Source: Linepithema humile (taxonomy: Eukaryota > Arthropoda > Insecta > Hymenoptera > Formicidae). Taken from it: a stretch of DNA of 64,000 bases. The notes below the pieces were generated by a model. The model did no database searches and was not told the DNA's origin. It worked only from the letters and a program-made list of their open reading frames with translations. This document shows positions 23,161 to 34,938 of this stretch, piece after piece. The position numbers were made by a program, and so were the translations under genes. Every line of letters begins with the position of its first letter. Within the stretch, counting starts at the first letter, position 1. Where the stretch lies: the NCBI RefSeq assembly GCF_040581485.1, contig NC_090129.1, positions 12,845,501-12,909,500 of the forward strand, given 5' to 3'.

Positions 23161-24044
23161 TAACAAGGGAACGTTCACAAGTGTCCCCCCCCCCCGATTT
23201 GATTCTCCTTGAAATATGTTGTAAAACATACAATTTGAGGAGACACGTATTTTTTTATAGCGGCCCTAACTCAAATTTAAGGGATAAAACACTCCTTTGA
23301 AAAAAAAAACGGTTTTTTTTTTGTATGTAACTATCGCCAAAACCGTAGGAGATAAAAAAATGTTTCAAATAGAAGTTGTATGGCTTGTAATGGGCTTTAT
23401 AACTGTGTAGTTAAATTTTCAAAAAATGTAATTTTTTTTAATTTACCCGCACCCCTTGTTATTATTTTTTCGAATTTCAAAATTTTTGTAATGACAAAAG
23501 TTGTAGCATTTTTTACGCTGAATTCAACCATATATGATTTTATTATGTTTCGAAATCGCATCTTTCAAAAATGAGTCATCAGTATCACATTATATGCGTC
23601 GCGCTGCATGACGCATCGTTTATACCGCACTTGTGTTGTGCATAGTCGCAAAATAAATATAAAAATGACATGTTATTACATATTTGAGAAAGAAAAGTTA
23701 ACTAAAATTGTTGCTAAAGCATCCCTTCCACATTACACTCTTATAGATAATCGCTGCATTTCGTGCGCAGCGCGTTGTCATATGCAAGTTAGCTATCAGC
23801 GCATATTACACTTTAAAGTTTTGCTTGCAGTGACCACGGGAAAATAATTTATGAAACGAAAACAGTGAATGAATCAATCTATTCAACATATATATACATA
23901 TATTCAACATATATCTACCCTGACTCTATCTTCTTGGCCCGACTTGACTGAGAATGAAATAAAATATAAAATTTTGTACAGTTTACTCTTTTTCAATAAT
24001 TTTAATGTACTGCGATTCTACATGCTATTACATTCCACTAAATT

Positions 24045-25085
24045 TGTTTCAGTTTTGAGCGATATGAGTGAACTGTATTAACGTAGGATGGACGCGCTCC
24101 GAATTTGGTGCGCGAAGGAAAGTGGCAGTTTATGCCAGTGCCGAATCAAAGTTACTACACTTGAATATAACACATTAACAAATTTATTGATTAATTCACT
24201 TCACAAGTATAAACAATAAAGATGAGATCGTTGAAGGAATTTTCAAAACATTCCTTTTCTCCTTTTAATACTGATGCGAACAAGATACAAAGTATATAAA
24301 AATCGATCTCGCTTGTTATTCACAATCACTAAGTCGAGTCGAAAATCCAAAAGAACCTTCTATAAATATTATTCGTCACATGCAGAGAGTGCCTTCGCAA
24401 TTGTTTTTTGATCTTGTTTGATCTGAAGGACACCGCTCTCGTGAACGCAAAGTGTACTCTGACACGAGTATTGAATTTTCAAATATCCTTACATGCGATC
24501 GAATAATCGGCGTGTAAGAGATAACATTAATTTAACTCACTGACACGTGAATTAAATCTGAAATATGAGTCGCTACTGTTCGTTCACCGACATGTGAAAC
24601 TAGAACTGATTAAAAGTCGTTACTGTGCGTAATACACTTCAGAGTCTAACAATAGATTACACTTTAACTGAGGGCTCGCTTTATCGATTATTTCGCCGAA
24701 ATGTTTGCAGCAACTAAATCTCGATAGTACAGCACTCTGTACAATACGGCACTCGTGGTACTTCTAATTCGTGTCGAATGCTCCGACTTAATTAAAATAT
24801 AACCCGCTAATTGATTATTGCGCTCAACTTTTATCGACTTTTCCTTTGGAGAGATTCTGTGCGACTGCCGACTCATATGCTGTCGAGAAACCCAAAGGAA
24901 TTTTGTTTACGATTCGCGACTTTTCACGTGTATTATGCGTGATTGACGAAAACAATCACGCCAAATATGCTTGCCGGGAAGTGCTGCCTCTCCGGCTTCA
25001 CGCGGATTATTATTGATTCCAACTGTATCCGCGGATTATAATTCGATTATCGACTGCTGTCACGAAATCGATTGAATCCGCAACA
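24045..25085 (-). mobile_element. Solo LTR (1041 bp) with 5-bp duplication AAATT inside element III
   Basis: Starts TGTTTCAG and ends CCGCAACA. AAATT flanks both sides (24040-24044 and 25086-25090). Removing the insert joins CTAAATT to ACTACGATTTTT, exactly what the opposite arm of element III shows. Minus-strand orientation is tentative, based on the TGTTGC start shared with the solo LTR at 9365-9729. No coding domain. Confidence 0.8.
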
Positions 25086-25157
25086 AAATTACTACGATTT
25101 TTTTAAACTATGGTATATAAAATGTATATTATAAGTATAATTATATATATAAATAAG

Positions 25158-25213
<56 letters not shown>

Positions 25214-25318
25214 ATATATAAAAGCTTATTTATTGTATATATTATAATTATATTTATGATATACATTTTATATTTCAAGATTTTATATACCATAGTTTAA
25301 AAAAATCGTAGTAATTTA
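25086..25318. repeat. AT palindrome around a (TA)n tract, core of element III
   Basis: AATTACTACGATTTTTTTAA at 25087 is mirrored near 25299-25318, and the arms pass through AAGCTTAT into about 25 TA repeats near 25157-25210. It would extrude easily as a cruciform. Confidence 0.9.
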
Positions 25319-26181
25319 ATAGAATGTAATAGTATGTAGAATATATCGCAGTATATTAAAATTATTGAAAAAGAGTAAACTGTACAGAATTTTATATTTC
25401 AATTCATTGTCAGTCGAGTCGGGCCAAGAGGGTAGAGTCAGGGTGGATATATGTTGAATAGATTGATTTATTCACTGTTTTCATTTCATAAATTATTTTT
25501 CCGTGGTCACTACAAGCAAAACTTCAAAGTGTAATTTGCGCTGATAGCTAACTTGTATATGACAACGCGCTGCACACGAAATGCAGCGATTATCTATAAG
25601 GGTGCAATGTGGAAGGGATGCTTTAGCAACAATTTTAGTTAACTTTTCTTCCTTAAATATGTGTCATCCTTTAACATGACATTTTTATATTTATTTAACG
25701 ACTATTACGCAACACAAGTGCGGTATAAACGATGCGTCATGCAGCGCGACGCATATAATGTGATACTGATGACTCATTTTTGAAAGATGCGATTTCGGAA
25801 CATAATAAAATCATATATGGTTGAATTCAGCGTAAAAAATGCTATAACTTTTGTCATTACAAAAATTTTGAAATTCAAAAAAATAATAACAAGGGGTAGA
25901 AGTAAATTAAAAAAATTACATTTTTTGAAAATCCAACTACACAGTTATAAAGCCCATTACAAGCCATATAACTTCTACTTGAAACATTTTTTTATATCTC
26001 CTACGGTTTTGGCGATAGTTACACACAAAGAAAAAACTCGTTTTTTTCAAAAGAGTGTTTCACCCCTTAAATTTGAGTTAGGGCCGCTATAAAAAAATAC
26101 GTGTCTTCTCAAATTGTATGTTTTACAACATATTTCAAGGAGAATCAAATCGGGAGGGGACACTTGTGAACGTTCCCTTTA

Positions 26182-27121
26182 AAGCCTTGTGTCCACGATG
26201 CTAGAACTCAATCCGAGATCTCGGTCCGAGTCCTCGAACAATAATATTTATACTTGGCTGAATATAGTTAGCGTTGTAATCGAGTTACGATTCTTTACGA
26301 TGATTTTCTGATCTATGTTATAGAAAACTCATATCTTCAAACAACCACCAAGTTGGTTTATAGATATCATCAAGTGATGCACCGCTTGATTTCGAATGTT
26401 TTATTTTATTTAGATGGTCCAGATATTGTGATCTTAAATTATTAATTTTTTTTTTTTGCAATTTCAGTTGTTAGTGGTTGTCCTGTTAATTCTTTGTACT
26501 GATTACAGATTATCTGTAATTCTTGATCTCGTTTCATACGATTATGATAATCAACACTTTTTGTAACATATAAACAAGGATGTTGTTGATATAACATTAA
26601 TAAAATTTTAACATTTTCCTTATTATCCATTTTTTATTATAACAGAAGTTTTTACTGAAAATCAATTTTATATATTATTATACTTTTCTTGAAAAATAAT
26701 ATGTATATATAGGTTATAATATATTTTTAATGTCTAATTTAATCTGCATTAAAACTAATAATAACTACTTATGTAAATCTTATTAATTATTAATCTTATT
26801 AATTTATTTTATTTAAGAATTATATTTCTCTTATTTTTTCAATTCTATAATTACTTACTAAAATATTATTTATATTATTCACAGTATCTCGTATCACTAT
26901 AAGTATCTTATTTTTTGTCTTGACAAATAGTAAAAGAAACTAGTAAAATCTAATAACTCGCAATAACTCGTACCGAAAAATGGGACGCAACGCATTTTTT
27001 CGTTTGAGCTTCTTATTCGAGTTTTGCATCCAAATTCAGTGTGTACATGATCCGAGTTCTAGTAACTTTCCCTCAGTCCGAGATCTCGGACCGAGTTCTA
27101 GTATCGTGGACACAAGGCTTT
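26182..27121. mobile_element. Harbinger-like element remnant with inverted ends
   Basis: The left end AAGCCTTGTGTCCACGAT and CTAGAACTC is mirrored at the right (ATCGTGGACACAAGGCTT, ending about 27120), followed inward on both sides by CCGAGATCTCGG. Flanks TTA/TTTA allow the 3-bp TTA-type duplication of PIF/Harbinger, but the exact end is ambiguous by one base. It encodes only a MADF-type frame; no transposase is recognisable. Confidence 0.65.
26442..26630 (-). pseudogene. MADF/Myb-SANT-like DNA-binding domain fragment
   Basis: The 62-residue product has the MADF pattern: LLMLYQQHPCLYVTKSVDYH, then RDQELQIICNQYKELTGQPL and a basic end. MADF and Myb/SANT-like proteins accompany PIF/Harbinger transposases and bind the element ends. 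The frame starts at an ATG (26630) and ends at 26442, shorter than a full MADF protein, so it is a first exon or a remnant. Confidence 0.6.
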
Positions 27122-27514
27122 AGAGTGTTGTCAGCATGTGTGTTGCTACACTTCTGCACTTCAAGATGAGAAAAATTTTTTTTATAAAGAATATTATTTT
27201 GATATACGCTATCTCTATTTGTCTCCACAACACGTTACATATACATTTTATGACTGATATTAATTATAATCAATGTGATTAATATCATCAAAGCGAGCTG
27301 ACAGGTCTGAGCGCCGCCATGTTGGAAAAGGACAGACATCTTTTAGAAAAAGAAAGGAAAGAAAAAAGACGTTCTTATGCGAAAATCGACATTTCACGGG
27401 ATGTAGAAAAGGACAACCATGTCGCATTTTGATGCTTCTAGTTGACAAAGGACAAACTTATATATTAGAGAAGGATGACGAACAGACGACGACGACGACC
27501 AAGGACTTACATAG
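27122..27514. other. Unassigned DNA
   Basis: No recognised gene. A 62-codon minus frame at 27260-27448 has no family signature. A short (GAC)n run occurs near 27484-27500. Confidence 0.3.
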
Positions 27515-27776
27515 ATTTCGGCATATTTCGACTTTGGTAAACTTTGGCAATTAATATATTTTTTTAGAAAGCATGTACAAAAAAAGTAAAGATACTTTTA
27601 TTATGTAAATCGCATGTGCTCTATCGATTGAGCCTATTATAAATTCGATCGGTCCACGCATTATTGAGATATGAAAATCTCGACTCCTATCAGCTCATGT
27701 GCTCGCGTAAAGATACACGGTCGGTCTTGCGCTGCGCGTGAACTTGGCGCGAGACACTACCGTGTCTCTTGATTAA
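27515..27776 (-). repeat. Dispersed repeat, inverted copy of 6250-6540
   Basis: Carries TCGGTCTTGCGCTGCGCGTG and GACACTACCGTGTCTCTTGA, the complement of the 57-bp unit at 6250-6363, in single copy. The adjoining CTCGCGTAAAGATACACGG and the more distant flank also align. Confidence 0.8.
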
Positions 27777-28079
27777 ATAAAACCCAGCTCTTAATCGCTC
27801 TGGGTTCACACTCCAATAAATAATTTTAAAAAAAGTTGGAATTAATCTTATCTAAAAAAAAAATAAAAAATTACTATTCTTAAAAAACAAAACAAAAAAA
27901 AACTTGTAACAAAACTATAAACAAAAATATTTGTAACAACTTTTTTTTATCTAAACATATAAATATCAACTCCAAAATCCATATTCTTAAAATATTTATA
28001 AAAAAAGAATAATTATTAACTCTAAAATAACTCATCATTAAATGAATATAAATCTCTTTAATCTCAATATATATGAATA

Positions 28080-28284
28080 AATACCGACCAGAACGAGGTG
28101 CGTCTTTTATATCAAAATTTCCATCCCGAAATTGGCGAAACCAATTCGCTGCTGTATGTCTAGTCAAAGCATCCTCTCCATAAACATGACAAATTTTTTC
28201 TTTGGCTTGTGCAGCGTTTTTTCCTTTTTTATAATAAAAAAGTAAAATGTGTCGAAAATGTTCCTGATTTTCACTTATTTCCAA
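28080..28284 (-). pseudogene. Mariner transposase N-terminal fragment (SETMAR-type HTH)
   Basis: From the ATG at 28284 the product reads FRHILLFYYKKGKNAAQAK, ICHVYGEDALTRHTAANWF and RQFRDGNFDIKDAPRSGR, the first helix-turn-helix of mariner (DD34D) transposases. After GRY the frame turns into AT-rich nonsense (27880-28080). The remaining 270 or so residues, including the catalytic core, are absent. It is a relic with no expected activity. Confidence 0.85.
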
Positions 28285-28606
28285 ATTTAATTAAATGCAC
28301 CAATATCGTTCAAATATATGATAACTCTATTTTAAAATGTTTTATGAAATAACACCTTTCCAAAAATAAATAACCTAATATGTCACAAAATAGCGCTATG
28401 TCAAAAATCGATCAGATCTCCATCTATCAGCAATTCGTAAAAAGACTTTTTCCCTAAGCCAAATCTTCTATTTATTGTAGAATTTATTTTCAAATTGTAT
28501 TACCATAGTAAATACCATAATAAAATAAGAATTAAACAATATATGTACTTGGATATACTTACAATAATAAAATAATATATTTCAATATATAATTTGTATT
28601 ACTTAC

Positions 28607-28704
28607 TGAACATTAATACTGACAGGTTGCCAAGTTTTCGTAATAGTCCACTGTGAATAAGGCATTTCGGCGATGTCGATGACACATTCCTTATTTTCAT
28701 TCAT
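28607..28704 (-). CDS. Candidate first coding exon, unknown product
   Basis: ATG at 28704 opens 32 codons (MNENKECVIDIAEM, PYSQWTITKTWQPVSINV) plus two bases, ending exactly at a strong donor (CA then GTAAGTAA). Codon use and the clean donor look like a real eukaryotic first exon. The 400 bases upstream on the minus strand are AT-rich with no ATG-proximal conflict. I do not recognise the family, and no following exon is seen before the mariner relic. It could be a host gene start or part of an unknown element. Confidence 0.35.
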
Positions 28705-31224
28705 TTCTGTTATGTTACAATTTTCTTAACAATAGACGTAGCACGATTTTATTAATATCTTTCTCTATTCTCTTCTAAAGTTCAATCAGCGTATATTTCC
28801 ACAAACAATTTCGATAACCATGTTTTACATCATATAATTAAATACATCTATTTAATTATCTGATGTAAACAATTTTGATAAACAAAAAATGATTGAAAAA
28901 TTAATAAAAATTTCTTTACAAAGAAATAGGTTGTAAAGAAAATTATATATTGCAGGAAATAATTGAAAAATCTATTATAAAAATTAATCATAAAATTTAT
29001 TTACTATCAAATGTCTTGCAAAATATAAATGAATTAAAAAAAATTGACAGAAGTTTGTTCAGCCAAATAAAATTCACAATCTTTAACAAAAATTCTGTAG
29101 TTTTTAAAAATCAGTCCTTATTTGAACAATTGCTCGTATATTAAAAATATATAGAAACAAGTTGACTTATACTCTCAAGTCAAAATTAAAAATTGGATGC
29201 TTATAAATCTTATTTCCATCTAATAAAAATGAGAAATAGATTGTTTTCGCGTATAATTCCAGCTTATAATATTACAAGATACAATCTTAATAACCTTGTT
29301 TTAATACACGTGTTTTTTACAAGTTAGCAAATATAATATACAATCGAAGAATATTCTTGTACGTGAAAAGTGGAACAATCAAACGCGGATTACAGAACAA
29401 TGTCTTTTGCTGCGGTACACGTTGGATCCACACTGACAATCATGGAAAAAGCCCTCTATAACTTATGCGCTTATTGTTTCTATCCCGCGTCTAATCTTTG
29501 CTTGCATAGGCCGGAGAAATAACAGGCAGCGATGTAGACTGTAGTTATTCGCACCTGTGTGCGACGATTTGACACACCTGACACGAACTGCATTCATTGT
29601 CGCTCGTAACAAAGGGGTACTCAACTCACGCGTTTACGCCATTTACGATTTATTTACTTGTTGGTGTTTTTTATCTAAAAATAACACGTGTAACATGGAT
29701 TTTTCATTATTTTTGACTCTTATCATCTGAAATATTAAAATATTATTTAGAATAAAATTTAAGTTTTGTACAATAAAAAATTTGTAAATTAAATAACTGC
29801 TATATTTATTTATTTTAATTATGATGTTTTCTGTGACAAAATTGAATGTAAATAATCATAAAAGCGTTAAATAGATTTCTAAATGCGCATTTATATGAGA
29901 AAGAAAATGAACGTTTTAGTGACAATTTTTAGCATTAATTGTACACTGAGTACACATGGTTTTAATACTCGATAAAAATTGCACCGGTGATGATAACCGC
30001 TTCGAATACGCGAAAGACATCACCTGCCAACTCTCAAGATTAGACGTACATGGGTTTTTGTGCTGTTTACTCAATGCCTAACGAGCTGTTATATATATCA
30101 AAGGAGAGCGTTCATCCATCATACTTTTCACCCTTACTTATCAAAGATTCACCTGTAGTTCGCAAAACTGATAAACACTTGATGTCTACGCAAATGTCGC
30201 CCATAATTCCGATACGCAAGATCTTTAAAAATGATTCAATAAATCTTGACTATAAATGATAATATTATGATTCGCAGCGTGAAACGTAATTAGTTACTGA
30301 TTTTTTCGAAATAGAAATAGCTATCAAAAAATCAAATTTATGTTAATTCTAAAAATTGAAAAATAAGATATAACTTTTGTAACTATAATCATTTAGTTAA
30401 TCAGAAAATTATTAAGAATGATAAAGAAACCGAAATATCCTCATTCATACAAAAAGATTACTTGTATTAAAAAAAAAAAAATTGGAAAATCAAGCTTATT
30501 AATACCATAACTTCTTTTTACACAAAATAATTTTGCATTAATGTAATTCAGATTCTACATTTTCACGCAACGATAGTTTTTTTTAATTACAAAAACAATA
30601 TCCGCAGTAATAGTTATAGTTTCTGCTACATTTCACGGGCGATGTTGAGCCGGGTGATTCTCATCATTAAAATGGATCACCCGGTATGTATGCATGACAG
30701 TACTGTGCCATCTTTGTTTCTATCTCTCACAAGCATTTTCCCTTCTCGGGACGATGCACGTGGACTGTCTTGTCTTCCTGACAAGCTGTGCAAACGGAAT
30801 TTTTCCATTGTTGCGCCATACTTACCACCTTCTGTTCGGTGCATGGCACAGGTATACGCACATACTTTCTGCATGCAAATGCATGCTGCGGTTTGTCTTG
30901 CAAACCACGACCTACTTTAAATTCTCTCTTTGTATTATGCAAGTAAAAACCAATAGATTCACGTTTACAGTTACACAATTGCCGTTAAACAATTGTTGTT
31001 TAACAATTGTTGTTTAAGAAGGCAACTCATTATAATGTCAACTATATTAAAATGACATATTGGTTGATCATGTTACTATGTTTTATTGGTGGTAAATGAT
31101 CCATAATAAAAAAAGTCACGAAACGTCTAAAATATGTGTTTTGTATCGAAATTATCAAAAGTTCGAAATTGCATTTTTGTATCTTTACGAATATCCGATT
31201 AATCACTAAAATATATTAATGACT
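28705..31224. other. Unassigned AT-rich DNA
   Basis: No recognised gene. Around 29390-29640 and 30630-30930 the sequence is less AT-rich and non-repetitive here, possibly old host sequence. A small inverted repeat (GCCGGGTGAT..ATCACCCGG) lies at about 30649-30683. Frames at 30642-31017 on both strands show no domain. Confidence 0.3.
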
Positions 31225-31374
31225 ACACGTCACCCTTAATCGGGTTTAATAACATCCGTAGTTATGAAACTGGCCAATCACAGTCATTCCATTTTTTAGA
31301 GGGATAGCTGTGATTGGCCAGTTTCATAACTATGGATGTTACTACCCAATTAAAATTAACGTGTAAACGTAGTA
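31225..31374. repeat. Palindromic MITE, about 150 bp
   Basis: Arms at 31249-31283 and 31308-31341 (TAACATCC, AGTTATGAAACTGGCCAAT) are near-perfect complements with a 24-base loop, extending imperfectly to ACACGT/ACGTGT outside. No coding. Family not recognised. Confidence 0.8.
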
Positions 31375-33072
31375 AATTCATATCGTGAACAGTTGTCATT
31401 GCGAAGATTTTAATAGTAAAATGTACATATTTTATATTTCATTGTAATTAAAAATTCTTTTAATGTGTACCGCGCGCTTGTGTGTGTTCAGTCTTCTCTT
31501 AAAAAAGGCATGTTACCGATATATTTCGATAGTATCGAGGTTCATTGTTGCCATTTTTCCGCGATGCCAATTGATTTTTTCATTGCACTCAGTTCGTATC
31601 ATAAGCGTCTGTCAAGTTGCACACTTTGACAGTTCATATTTTAAGGTTAATTAAACGAATTAAAAAAAGTAAACGCGCTACACGCGTAGCTTGTGTGTTA
31701 GTATTAGATAAAAAAGCGAATAGAATTGTTTACTTTTTATTACGCTCTCTTACCATTTTACTTTGGTTTGTTTAAAAATTCGTTATTTACAGAAAACTTC
31801 TTTCTTTATCGATTTACGTTTTACGTGTAATAATATATATATATATAGAAAATAATTCCCGATGAAAGAATATGATAAAAATATATTTTTTAATATAAAA
31901 TAAATAAAACACGATAAAAGATACTGAACTAAGTTATTTGTCACTAAAATTAATAATTATTTTATCTCAGTAGACACTTGATTTTTGCCTCCAACATCAT
32001 TTTGACATAACGCAGTTTCAGATATGATGTGTAATAAATAAAAATTTTATCCTCGAGTTGTAACATAAGAAATTTGCACGTACGAATCAAAATTGTATTG
32101 TGTTCTCACAACTAAAAGTAGCATACATTTTTTCACAATCGTGTTTTCACAGTCAATCTTTTCCGCGCATGTACAGATTCTTAAGAGTTACTGCTACAAA
32201 TGCACAAAGGATAAAATACTCGACCGCATTTTGCGTCGATCGAACTCCATTACTTTTTAACAATAATCGCAGCGGTATCATAGACCGTTTATCAGCGTGT
32301 GTAGCCGCAATTGCGAGAGCGCGATCTTGCGTTATCATGTAGAATCGTTGAGATACTCAGACGCATTTACAGTAAAATAGTAATCGCCAACGTGCAGCTA
32401 TCACTCGAATAAATCAGGTCTATTTCAATTCGCATTTATCTACAAACCTGTCTACATCAAGGACCGTTATCTCAAAAATGTAATTACCATTATTAACTAT
32501 GAAAAACAAGTATGTACAAAACACATATTCATCGACATTCTTGAATATTGCGAAAGAATATTATCCAAAGAAACAGCTCGTGATTAAGTTTTAAACTAAA
32601 CTTTGAACAGTCCAATAGCGCAACATAAATTTCTGATTAAAGATCATTATCAATCGTTGCTTATTACATAAATTTCCATTACTCTTAGAATATTCATTGT
32701 AAGTTGTAATATTATTTGATAATATAGCCAAAATAAGAGAAGTAATGTTAAGAGAAGTGTATGTTATGATAATAAAAAGATGAATTTAAATTATTTAATT
32801 TTATCGTCGTATTTTAGTGAAACAAACGTTTCGTTTGTTTACAAAAATGTGTGAAAATAAATGCTTCGGCATTACTAAGAAAGTGATACATTCGAGTTCA
32901 AAAATATATTATTTTACGCGAAAAACATAGCCTATATTCTCACCATACTCGCAGCTAAATCTCTATAATTCTAACCTTATTTATTCAATAAGAACACATT
33001 TGAAACATAAACAAATGCAAGATAAGAATTAAAAATACGAGTCTATATATTACAAGGTTTAATATCTACAAG
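31375..33072. other. Unassigned AT-rich DNA
   Basis: Only short frames without domains (31463-31654, 32100-32342). I see no repeats or RNA genes. Confidence 0.3.
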
Positions 33073-33073
33073 C

Positions 33074-33160
33074 AGGGTCGGAGACTTCTTTATGGAAGGT
33101 GTGGAGTACTCCACACCTCGATTCCTTGAAGGTATGGAATTCCACACTCCGAACATGGTG
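33074..33160. repeat. hAT-type terminus (CAGGGTCGGAGAC)
   Basis: CAGGGTCGGAGACTTCTTTA followed by GTGTGGAGT..ACTCCACAC resembles the terminus at 59346 (TAGGGTCGGAGACTTCC, GGTGTGGAATTCCA). CAGGG ends are typical of hAT elements. No transposase lies beside this copy, so it is probably a non-autonomous derivative or solo end. Confidence 0.5.
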
Positions 33161-33303
33161 TATTTAAAATATATTCTCACATAAAATATTTAGACCCGTC
33201 TATGACAATAGTTGTCAGTAGAATATAAACAATAATATTGTTCATCATATTATTAATGGCTGCTGAATAAATTTCAGATTGGCCAATTACGGCTTGTAAT
33301 GCT

Positions 33304-33440
33304 CGTATCAGATGACGCATTGAAGATTAAGATTAAAATTTGACCATCAGAATAAAGAACTTTTAATTTCTTTTATTTCGATTGGTCAAATTTCAATTTT
33401 TAATCTTTAATCTTCAATCTTCAATGCGTCGTCTGATACG
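33304..33440. repeat. Palindromic MITE, about 137 bp
   Basis: CGTATCAGATGACGCATTGA with AAATTTGACCA on the left mirrors TGGTCAAATTT and CAATGCGTCGTCTGATACG on the right, around a 36-base loop. The right arm has an extra partial repeat of AATCTT. Confidence 0.8.
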
Positions 33441-33638
33441 GGCTTAACACCAGTTGCGCTTCTCTGATTATCTAGGACTCTATAGTTAATCCTAAAAGAT
33501 ATGTCTACACATTGGCCGGTATTCATAGTCCGTTCTTATATCCAAGATTGTCTTAAGCATGGACTTAAGATGCCATCTACATTCATAATCATAAATTAAG
33601 ATTTCTTTAAGCATCGCCTTAAGCTTTACCTTCATTAA

Positions 33639-33793
33639 GGGCGGTATTCATAGTCCGTTCTTATATTCAAAATCGTCTTAAGCACTTATATTTGCTCTCT
33701 TCGTCACACATAGATTGTGTCTGACGAAGAGAGCGAATATAAGTTTGTACTTAAGACGATTTTGAATATAAGAACGGACTATGAATACCGGCC
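33639..33793. mobile_element. Harbinger MITE 1, full palindrome, TSD TAA
   Basis: 155-bp near-perfect hairpin from GGGCGGTATTCATAGTCC to its complement (with CCGGCC), flanked by TAA (33636-33638; 33794-33796). It shares about 40 terminal bases with the surrounding Harbinger and lies within that element's left end. Confidence 0.9.
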
Positions 33794-33830
33794 TAAGATG
33801 ATCTTTTTTTGTTATAATTCATAGTAATGT

Positions 33831-34614
33831 CAGAGAGAAGCCTGAGAGACGCCACGGCCAGGTTTTACGTGATCCGCGAAAGCGATACGCCACCTGTGGA
33901 CCTAAAATGTGGACATTGGAACTACGTAGCCATGTGCACAATTTTTGGTTTCGTTCCGTGCTATGTCCACGAAAGATCGATAATACAGAGTAATGTGCAC
34001 ATTGATGTATATATAATGTATATAAAATAAATTTTTAGTCTAAACACATGCACATTCATTATTTATTTTTATGTTAAAGCTTTATTTGTAATAAATTGTA
34101 AATAAGAACAAAAGTATCAAACGTTGAAGCAATCAGGCACAGATTTAATCAAATAATGCTTTTATTAATTAATTTTTTGTTAAGTATAGTTAAAAATTAT
34201 CTGATTTATGTCGTGTTTGATGTCATTTTAATCGCAAAATTCTTATTAATTCATAAAAATTATTTTCAAACCGATAAAATGCGAAATAAAGGTTTTACTT
34301 TTCACTTTATAAAATGTTTACATTCGTGACTTGAGGGATGGGGAAGTCCATTGTAAGAGAGTTCGGAACTCTTCTTTGATGATAGGTCATCTTGCTCGCT
34401 CTTCACTCGCGGTCTCGCTCACGATTCTCCGGCCAGCTTAGACGATAGCAGGAGCGAGCGAGACGATGATGAGTGCGAGCGAGACAATAGCAGGAGCGAG
34501 CGAGACGATGATGGGAGCGAGCGAGAGGGAAATAGCAGCGTACAATGAATAGCCAGATCCTCGAGCTTCTTTGCACGCTACTATTTTTATCTCACTTGCT
34601 CTTATGATTGTTTC
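33831..34614 (+). repeat. Left 784-bp terminal inverted repeat of the P-type element
   Basis: Reverse complement of 43755-44538. Contains a 67-codon frame (33827-34030, ERSLRDATARFYVIRES onward) that appears inverted in the other arm as well. I do not recognise it and consider it probably fortuitous. Four 21-bp repeats lie near the inner end. Confidence 0.9.
34441..34524. repeat. Four tandem 21-bp repeats in the left TIR (mirrored at 43845-43928)
   Basis: Units vary around GACGATRRYRGGAGCGAGCGA. Two of the four begin GACGATGATG and two begin GACRATAGCA, so they alternate as pairs. The mirrored placement near both inner TIR ends suggests internal transposase-binding sites (inference). Confidence 0.8.
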
Positions 34615-34901
34615 ACTCACTCACTCTTATGCTCATCTCGTTCGCTGTCAAGCCCGTCGCTGGCAAGCGGCTGGTGAGAAGACAGTTCATGATAGATAGA
34701 TAAATGTGATGATAGATAAATTTTTTTAAAGAATATATATTGTATGAGTTAATTATTTTAGAGTTATATATATATAAATTTTTGTTATAGATATTTTTTT
34801 TATTTGTTTATGTAATTCTTCGATAATTAATCAAAGGAGTTTGAAATTAAATATTAGGAGTTTTAACTTTATTAATATTAATTATAATGTTTTATTTTTT
34901 A

Positions 34902-34938
<37 letters not shown>

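Larger units (their letters stand above)
23165..26179. mobile_element. Palindromic element III (about 1.97 kb without its solo LTR)
   Basis: The left end AAGGGAACGTTCACAAGTGTCC (broken here as AAGGGAACG and TTCACAAGTGTCC) is mirrored at the right end, closing at 26179. Arms of about 900 bases each (to 24044 and from 25318) are similar but diverged, with small indels. They join through an AT palindrome at 25086-25318. No transposase is seen. The target duplication is not clear because the Harbinger-like remnant abuts the right end. Frames inside (23380-24081, 25787-26092) are low-complexity. Confidence 0.8.

Noticed and set aside
28950..29144. 64-codon plus-strand frame
   Set aside because: Lys/Ile/Asn-rich composition typical of random AT-rich sequence; no domain.
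33827..34030. 67-codon frame ERSLRDATARFYV, repeated inverted at 44339-44617
   Set aside because: It is present twice only because it lies in the terminal inverted repeats; no known domain and no clear start context.
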